This document shows, piece by piece, positions 57,375 to 64,000 of a DNA stretch of 64,000 nt. The position numbers were made by a program, and so were the translations under genes. The notes below the pieces were generated by a model. That model was not told the DNA's origin. It ran no database searches and was given only the letters and a program-made list of their open reading frames with translations. Positions within the stretch are counted from its first letter, which is position 1. The number at the start of each line of letters is the position of its first letter. This DNA comes from Hyposmocoma kahamanoa (Eukaryota; Arthropoda; Insecta; Lepidoptera; Cosmopterigidae): positions 21,743,100 to 21,807,099 of the forward strand of contig NW_020654810.1 of assembly GCF_003589595.1 (NCBI RefSeq). Reading direction: 5' to 3'.

Positions 57375-57530
57375 TTATATTAAAATTTTTTATGTGACAT
57401 TACTCCACTAGTTTGTTATAATTATTAACACAAACATCGAACACTCAGAAAAAATTCCTTCGATCTGGCTGGATTCGAACCGACGTCTTCTAGCATACCG
57501 TGCCAGACGCTAAACCAACTAAGCTAATAA
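57375..57530 (-). repeat. SINE-3 copy, 3' half
   Basis: CACTCAGAAAAAATTCCTTC, GGATTCGAACCGACGTCTTC and CGCTAAACCAACTAAGC (reversed A box). The 5' body is missing. Confidence 0.75.
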
Positions 57531-57809
57531 TATTTATATATTTATGTAATTTTTATTTTATTACCAATCTTTGCTATTAGAGTAATAAGATTTATCTACC
57601 TAATATCGTGCAAATAGCACCCACTAGGTTTTAAGGTCCACTGAAAACCAATGTAACAGCTTAATCTCTGCTGCGACATTATTGGTCCTGTTAGTATAAT
57701 CCAGCTAGTGTTGCCCAAAATCATCTTGCCCTTGCAGTCTTGCAAGACCAAATCTCCCTAATTGTAGCAAGACCGAAACCGACCTTGCAATATTGGAGCA
57801 AGAACAAAA

Positions 57810-57982
57810 CTAAGGGTCGTATTCTAGAACTCTATTCAATAATCAAGTCAGGATTGCACGGGCAACACAAGCACTGGAAATACGACCCTAATGGCAGGGA
57901 CTTGAGTATGATATCAAGTGCTTTAAACCATACTCAAATCCTAACTTGATCATTGAGTAGAGTTCTAGAATACGACTCTAAG
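57810..57982. mobile_element. 173-bp foldback MITE
   Basis: Arms starting GGTCGTATTCTAGAACTCTA at about 57815 and reversed at the right end match over about 39 bp with only a few mismatches. The interior also repeats ACGACCCTAA and TTGAGTATGAT-type motifs in both orientations. No coding capacity. Confidence 0.7.
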
Positions 57983-58191
57983 TCTGCAAAACTCTTGCAT
58001 GTTGCAGTTTTTTTTTAGATTTTATTTATAATTATATACAGGCAATGGCAAATCAACTGATCGAAAAATTTATTCAATTGATATTGAATTCTATAAGGAC
58101 TTACGTCATATAAATTACAATGTGGGCTGTCATTAGTGTTGTCGTGCAGATGTTAACGCTGTCTTGTTCTAAGCTATGTTATATATTATTT

Positions 58192-58228
58192 AAACTATAA
58201 TCGAAAAATATGTTTTCGATTATAGTTT
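58192..58228. repeat. 16-bp perfect hairpin, 5-base loop
   Basis: AAACTATAATCGAAAA (58192-58207) pairs with 58213-58228; the loop is ATATG. Confidence 0.7.
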
Positions 58229-59614
58229 TAAAGAATCGTTATTAATTGTAATTATTTTTACGATATAATGGCCCAAGGCACATTTACCAGCGAACCCCGT
58301 ACTAGCTCTAGGGCAGGGCTCGGCAACCTTTTGAGTTGGAAGAGCCCAAATTACAATTCACAAAATTTGACAGTTTTTAAAGACCAGTAAAAAATTTTTT
58401 GCAATATTATAGTACTTGCTTATATAAAGGTATTTTTGATTTTGATTTAAAATAAAAAAACTTGAAAATTAGAAATAATGTCTATTTATTCATACATAGT
58501 TTTTTTTGCACAGCAAATGACAGTATTTAAGTACAACATTAAAATAATTAAATACTCAATGTAACTACAGAATTGAGTAGTAAATCAATGGGAGCATTAA
58601 CTTTGCATGGCTTTTGAAAGATTGGACAAATTTGGCTCAAACTAGTTCTTTTAAGTTTCAAACATGACTCTAGATTTTCATTTGTTAGTTGGCTTCTGAC
58701 AAGCCTACTAAGCTTGACTCGCGAGACCCAAATTCGAACCTACACCTTCAAAACCACATAATTGATTTGATTTCTTTGGAAATGAAACTATTTTTCCGGA
58801 TTTAAATCGCGTATATTTGGTTTTTCAAACAAACCATAATTTCGGGTCCTTTACAGGTCCTATGGTCACGGTTGATTTCTTTGATTTGTTGCTTTTGTTT
58901 TTTTTAATGATAAAACAGTTTATATCACAGACTAGTTTCATATCATATAAAAAATAACAGGACGAATAAATGTATGTTTGAAAAAAAAAAACAAAACCAA
59001 AACCCAACAACTCGATATTCAAACACCTCTATGAACAATAAATAATATAGCTTAAGAAGGAAAATATAATAGTTAGTTTTACAAGCTTCAATACGTAATA
59101 AGTATCAAAATGTGTTATTTTTAATTACGTCCTTATCCTCAAAGAGTACAAAATCCCGCCTTACTTATAATTTCCTCCTCTTACTTATTTCTTTCTACTT
59201 CCTATAAATACAAAAAACATTGATGCGGTATGAACAGTAAGCTCCTTTATCAAAAATCCATCCCCTCACGAAACAATCTCGCAAAGGCTTTTGAAAACAA
59301 TTTAGGCGCAACTAAAGACGCATTAGGGTGCAACAGTCCAATTATACGTCCTACCCGAGATCAGGGAATTGGATAGACAGATAAGTGCTTTTACTTTGAA
59401 TGTAAGTACTTACATACCAACAAATTTGGTGTTTGGGAAATTATCTTCTCCATTTTTATATTCCATGAGTACTCTAAAATCCTATATAGGGTACTTGAAT
59501 AACGAAGCTAAAAAGCACTAAGAGACAGAGATCATTATGGGGTTATTAAAGAGCCCTGGACAACTTGATGTAGAAATAAACCCAAACAAATCATATAAAT
59601 GGTTTATATTTAAT
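58229..59614. other. No gene recognised; short repeat of window start
   Basis: CCTTTACAGGTCC.ATGGTCACGGTTGA at 58849-58876 repeats the first 30 bases of the window, suggesting a shared dispersed repeat whose body lies outside or has decayed. Otherwise AT-rich. Confidence 0.4.
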
Positions 59615-59830
59615 TGTTTACGTTTAGCATGCTGGACTGCCACACAGAGGTACTGGGTTCGTTTCCCAGGCCTGGAAAAATATTTGTACCTTTGGCCTGC
59701 ATTTATGTCTCTCCTGAGTTTGGGTGTAATTTGTGGTTGTCTAAGTGTGTGTCCATGGCACCCGAGATACAGGGTCTCCCTAGTGTGAGACTATGAGTGT
59801 GTGCGATAATATTATTATTATTATTATTAA
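59615..59830 (+). repeat. SINE-1 copy
   Basis: B box mutated to GGGTTCGTTTCCCAGG; body CTGAGTTTGGGTGTAATTTG; tail of ATT repeats ending at 59829. The first bases of the A box are lost. Confidence 0.8.
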
Positions 59831-60744
59831 AATTGCGCTTTAAACTTTTCCTTGACTATATTATTTGTAGAAGTGTCATTATTGCATAATTATTCTCACG
59901 CAATAGCTGTGAGAGAGAAATGGCGCTATTCAAATGATTGGACGACCCTACGATTTGCAAATCTTATTAGTACTTATTTTATTTATCTAATTGTAATTTA
60001 TCTTTCCGTGCTTATAGTTATTTTTCTCATTTTATATTTTATTGTTATGTTATTACTTTATTGTCATAATTATGTTACATAATATTTGAAACTACAATTT
60101 TAGCTTTATGCAACTGGAATAACGTCGATTTGAATACCTACCTGATATTTACAGGCAATTAATATCAATCAATTTAAACGCAACTGGTGCCGAAAACTGC
60201 CATTTTTTTGGTTTGTCGGTTAATGGATATTCCTTCGCTATTATAGTCATGTTAGATGTTATAAAACTACAAAACAGCGGAACAGCAGGTTATCCGACAA
60301 CAGTCGACAATAACAGCTATTGAAAATTCGCCACTGGTTGGTGGACATTTGTAAAGAAAATCCTAGTAATACCTACGAACTCTGTAAGAAAAACAAAACT
60401 AGTATCAAACGTTACTGGTATCTTGTTCTGCTCTATTATTCGTAACTTGAGAAACAATTATAAAGTTTTAGAATTTTGACGAAGGCGAGGGTCTGTCTAA
60501 AGCCCTTATTAGATTTGTTGGAACGAAGAAAGAACTCGAAAACCGACCCGTATTGAAAACGAAACGAAAGAATTGCGCACTATATTTGTGTTCAAAAGTC
60601 AACAAAAGTTTCTTTGTTGAATAAATTTCGAAGCAAATTCTCAGAAATTGATACTTTGAACCAAAAAGGTTTGTCCTAAAAGTTATTGGTCGGTCATATA
60701 AAACTTTACCATTAAAACATTTTATTAAGATCAGCGCCACCTAC
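59831..60744. other. No exon recognised; presumed intron or 3' flank of the 61-kb gene
   Basis: AT-rich sequence downstream (minus strand) of the exon at 60745-61162. A 90-codon minus-strand frame at 60468-60740 lacks recognisable features. Confidence 0.35.
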
Positions 60745-61162
60745 CTTGTCTCCGTCAAACTTCTCGCTTGGTTCGTCGTAAAAGCGCGCATCGCGTTTGT
60801 CTCTGGAACCACGCCGAGCAAGCAAGGGAGTTGGCGGTGGTGACGCTAGCGCCAAGCTGTTTCGGGCGCTCCCTGGCGGTGATTTTATGAACTCAATCTT
60901 CCCTCCTTCCACACAAATGTTCGGCGTCAAAGGATATATTGGAGACATGGCGACATTCGCATTCGCTAAATGGTTGTAATGGTTCTCTTCTAACGGCAAA
61001 CTGTTTGGTTTATTTTTCTTTCTATACGTAGAATCGTATGCGAGAACTTGGGTTTTTTCTTCTGGATGCACTTGCCGTGCTTTCCCGGGTGGCCGGTCAG
61101 GTGGTTCCGGCGAAATACTGCCATCTGTCTCCGGACTCTCGTTTCTTTCATTGTTTGATACC
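60745..61162 (-). CDS. Probable internal exon of an unidentified gene
   Basis: 418 bases bounded by a good acceptor (TTTTGTTACAG) and donor (GACAAG then GTAGGT). It encodes about 139 residues of polar, proline- and serine-rich, probably disordered sequence: SPETDGSISPEPPDRPPGKA, ENHYNHLANANVAMSPIYPL, ARNSLALASPPPTPLLARRG, RFYDEPSEKFDGDK. The first base completes a codon begun in the preceding exon, and the exon ends in phase 0. Codon use and composition differ clearly from the surrounding AT-rich DNA. It resembles the cytoplasmic tail of a signalling or adhesion protein, but I do not recognise it. Confidence 0.6.
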
Positions 61163-61566
61163 CTGTAACAAAAGATAATAGTTGTAAGTAGTAATAAATA
61201 ACGTGTTTTTATGAAATACTTACGTAGAATTATTTATTATTACATTGTCTACTCTAAATAACGTGGTGTCATCACATCAACGTTAACAATAGTTCATGAC
61301 CGAATAAGTTCGTCGTATATACAATAGATGGCGCTACCTTCTTTGCCTCAAGCAATTATTTACTCTTTATTTCAGATTTGACTAATTTCTGCAAACATTT
61401 TTAAAACAAAACCTTATCGATTTATATTGTAACATAGATTCCTAGCATATTAAAGTATAACATGTCACATATTAACAAACTATTCTAAGAAAATTTTTCA
61501 AAATCCTAAAACGCGCAAGCAAAGTTTTCCTCATCGGAAGGTATATATACCCCGAAATGCACTTAC

Positions 61567-61738
61567 TCAGTGGAAGTGTATTCTTTAGTGTGATGTCACT
61601 CAATACTGTATCTAGATCGCTAGCACTAGTTAGAGGGTCTACAGAGGGTGTCGTCACGCGCTCGTTGTTGGCTACGCTCCTTGTAACGTGCGCTGCAAAC
61701 GATCGCCCGCGCGGCTGCGACGGATTAGCGGCGCACAT
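61567..61738 (-). CDS. Candidate first or upstream exon, unidentified
   Basis: From an ATG at 61738, preceded in frame by a stop, the minus strand encodes NPSQPRGRSFAAHVTRSVAN and DPLTSASDLDTVLSDITLKN, up to a strong donor (CTGA then GTAAGT). GC-rich and polar. Its phase-1 end does not fit the phase of the exon at 61162, so if both belong to one gene at least one exon lies between them or one boundary is wrong. Confidence 0.35.
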
Positions 61739-61739
61739 T

Positions 61740-62134
61740 CCTCGGGCGGCCTTGAACCTTTCGCGGTTTTAGTTAACTCGATAGCTTAGCTCCGGTTAAA
61801 TCTTCAGCACTTCTATATCAAGGCGGCGAGAACACTCGAATGCCAGATTTTTGGACTACTCTTAAGTAAATTAACCTAGCATTATTATAGGCTTGTCTTT
61901 TTTGAAGACTGAGTAAAATGGCATTTGCAGGGTTGCCAATTTTCGTAAAATTTTAATAGTCACGTAGCTGTTGTCGATAGATTGTGAAAGAATGCCAATA
62001 ATGTCTGTGAATGTTACGTTTTAATGATTACTAATTACATTACTGCCTTCATTCGTATTTTGACAGGTTGCCTACTAGTATCAAAATACGTTTTTATTCA
62101 TACCCATTGTAACAAGAACAATACGGATTTGATT
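61740..62134. other. No gene recognised
   Basis: Possibly the promoter/5' flank of the 61-kb candidate exon; nothing specific is visible. Confidence 0.3.
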
Positions 62135-62136
62135 AT

Positions 62137-62171
<35 letters not shown>

Positions 62172-62371
62172 GCTCACACTCAACATAGCCCCGCACTAGG
62201 GAACCCTGTGTCGCGGGTGCCATGGACACACACATAGACAACCACAAATTACACCCAAACTCACGAGAGAAATAAATGTAAGCCATACAAACATTTCTCC
62301 CGGCCCGGGAATCGAACCTGGGACCTCTGCGTGGCAGTCCGGCATTGTAACCGTTCGGCCACGGAGGCAGT
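62135..62371 (-). repeat. SINE-1 full-length copy
   Basis: Reversed copy with an AAT-repeat tail at 62138-62170, body CAACCACAAATTACACCCAA, intact B box (GGGAATCGAACCTGGGACC) and A box (CCGTTCGGCCACGGAGGCAG). Best match to the copy nested at 37679. Confidence 0.9.
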
Positions 62372-63475
62372 TAGTTATCTATATTGAATTAAAAGGAAAA
62401 ACTTAAAAATATGTCTCCTCTTTGTATTTTTAATGGACAGTTTTAAATGCATGTACCTATGTATGAACTTGAACAAATTGACAATTCAAATGGTAGGTTC
62501 ATTGGTTGCAGTTGGACGAATAATAGACTATTTATTGCATGCGTAATCATAAAAGTCGGTAGACTGCAATCACTAGCTGCTTGTAAGCGGACAACACTTT
62601 TGCGCATTGAACAGTCATTTTACTTCATCTTCAAAAAAGACAGACTATAGTAGAGTTTTAATGTTTGTTGGAGTTAACAAGCATCTAACCTTAACACACA
62701 GTTTCTAGTGTAACCCTGACACAATATTTAACAGGCCTTATCAATGCATTACCAAAGAATAGCATAACAAAAATCTTATCATTGAGCCTTGTAAAAACAA
62801 GACTCAAGTTACCCACCCTAAAACAAAACAGTAGCTATCTTAAAACCAGTCTTATCACTTCAGTGGAGACAGTTTATTGTTGACAAAACGTATTAAAGTG
62901 TTACGACTGTACCTACCTGGTAGCGAGATGGTGTAATGTTAAGGGTAGGAATCTATGAAAAGGAAGAGACGTTTGAAAAATTGCGATAGTGTTTTATTCA
63001 AGACAATATTCACACACGACAACTTTTGAAAGAACAAAAAGAAAGAAAACTGTTCATTGCGTAAACACAGACACGCATAAAAACAGAAAAACAGAAAAAC
63101 AATAATAAAATTAAAAAAGAAAGTATTAAAATAATTTACCGTCATTCGTGTCGCGGTACAATCGGGACTCAGCACAGCTCTAGCCACAATCGGTTTTTTT
63201 TAAACCGTGTCGTGGCGCTGATTTTCAGCAAGTCCGGGAGAGAGGTTTAAACGTAATTAGTTGATTTCGTTTTAGCATTTTTATGTGTGAAACAGTTTTG
63301 ACGTATGATCACGACGTGGTTCTATTATACTAACGAGGGTAAGAATTGCTCACATGATTTTAGCCCAATCTAATTAACTTAGGTGACAGAAGATATTTTT
63401 ATGCGCAGGCAACACCGCGAACGGAGCTAAACTCACTTACTACATATTTTCTTAGCTTAGCTAGCATAGTAGGTT
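62372..63475. other. No supported gene; two isolated donor-like sites
   Basis: On the minus strand CTACCAG then GTAGGT (about 62917) and GAATGACG then GTAAAT (about 63140) could be donors of untranslated exons upstream of the 61-kb gene, but no coding sequence supports them. Confidence 0.3.
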
Positions 63476-63488
63476 GCATGCAACTACC

Positions 63489-63875
63489 TTTTTTGCCAAC
63501 TATTTTTTTGAAAGCCTCATGGACGCTTCTCTGCTGCGGGGGCCACAGAGAGGTTATATAGGATGTCTACCGCCGTGCTACCCCATTTTTGGGGAAATGC
63601 TTTATGCATACCCTCGAGCCTGGGGATGTCCGAGGGGATGACTGACCCACTAGTGGAGGGCATACCCACTAAAACCCCCCCAGGGCGCACCCTCTTGGCC
63701 GGATGTTGTGGGCGCCGTGGGATCACGTAGATACACCACTACGACACCCCCGGCCACCTTGACTTCTGTCAAGGTTCCCACGCTAGAGAGGGGAGGGTCG
63801 GACGCTTGACGCATCCCCCAGACGGGTGAGACCGTGCAATGCGGGCAAGGGATAACTAGTGCCACCCCTACCGTA
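63489..63875 (-). mobile_element. Retroposed GC-rich fragment with 13-bp target duplication
   Basis: A 387-bp GC-rich insert in AT-rich DNA, flanked by exact copies of GCATGCAACTACC at 63476-63488 and 63876-63888. A T-run at its left end is a reversed A tail, so this is a minus-oriented target-primed insertion. The content (minus-strand TSGQEGAPWGGFSGYALH and similar) is not assignable to a known LINE domain. It may be a 5'-truncated LINE or a transcript copy. Confidence 0.75.
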
Positions 63876-64000
63876 GCATGCAACTACCTGACCTAAGTTA
63901 ACTTAGCTTAGCTCAGTAGTGACTAGGGTTGTTGCTGATCCAGGTTTTCTACACACCAGCGGATGCTCATGCTGATTTTTTTATCTAAATAATGTTAAGA

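Noticed and set aside
62138..62170. Independent AAT microsatellite
   Set aside because: It is the reversed tail of the adjacent SINE-1 copy.
1..64000. CRISPR array, operon or bacterial mobile element
   Set aside because: Spliceosomal introns, SINEs, LINEs and low coding density show a eukaryotic genome; no regularly spaced repeat array exists.

Overview
This is an AT-rich, intron-containing insect genome window, most likely from a moth or butterfly (Lepidoptera). No sequence search was run. That view rests on tRNA-derived SINEs, CR1/Jockey-type LINEs, a Penelope-like fragment, a pogo/Tigger transposase with a C-terminal PHD finger, and a tandem cluster of DUF229-family genes. It is accessory chromatin: most of the 64 kb is transposable-element debris and little of it is host coding sequence.

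Layout. 0-24 kb is repeats only: a Penelope GIY-YIG fragment, two adjacent Jockey-type LINE tails, many copies of an unclassified ~290-bp retroposon (called Rep-A here), three tRNA-like SINE families (SINE-1, -2, -3), a MITE family with 8-bp target duplications (MITE-8), and a perfect 33-bp hairpin. 24.6-27.1 kb holds the first DUF229 gene (gene 1, minus strand). It carries a chimeric in-frame duplicated exon and an Asp-to-His change in a conserved motif. 28-30 kb has a second Penelope remnant, a stray copy of DUF229 exon 3, a GAA tract and a Ty1/copia fragment. About 31.4-41.3 kb (copy A) and 42.9-52.5 kb (copy B) are two copies of one segmental duplication. Each holds an apparently intact four-exon, 630-codon DUF229 gene on the minus strand. 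Copy A keeps a decayed CR1/Jockey-type LINE that copy B has lost. Copy B contains a complete 2.6-kb pogo/Tigger transposon with an intact transposase, and copy A preserves the matching empty TA site. 52.5-64 kb has THAP-domain remnants, a small membrane-protein ORF (88 codons), foldback elements, SINEs, one or two candidate exons of an unidentified minus-strand gene near 61 kb, and a retroposed fragment with a clear 13-bp target duplication.

The three DUF229 genes are head-to-tail paralogues on one strand, so the locus is best read as an expanding DUF229 array in transposon-rich DNA. The products look like alkaline-phosphatase/sulfatase-fold proteins entering the secretory pathway; substrates cannot be read from sequence. 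No operon-like system is present. The most notable signals are the chimeric exon of gene 1, the filled/empty transposon site pair, and the MITE-8 and THAP remnants, which may trace a P-type transposon lineage.
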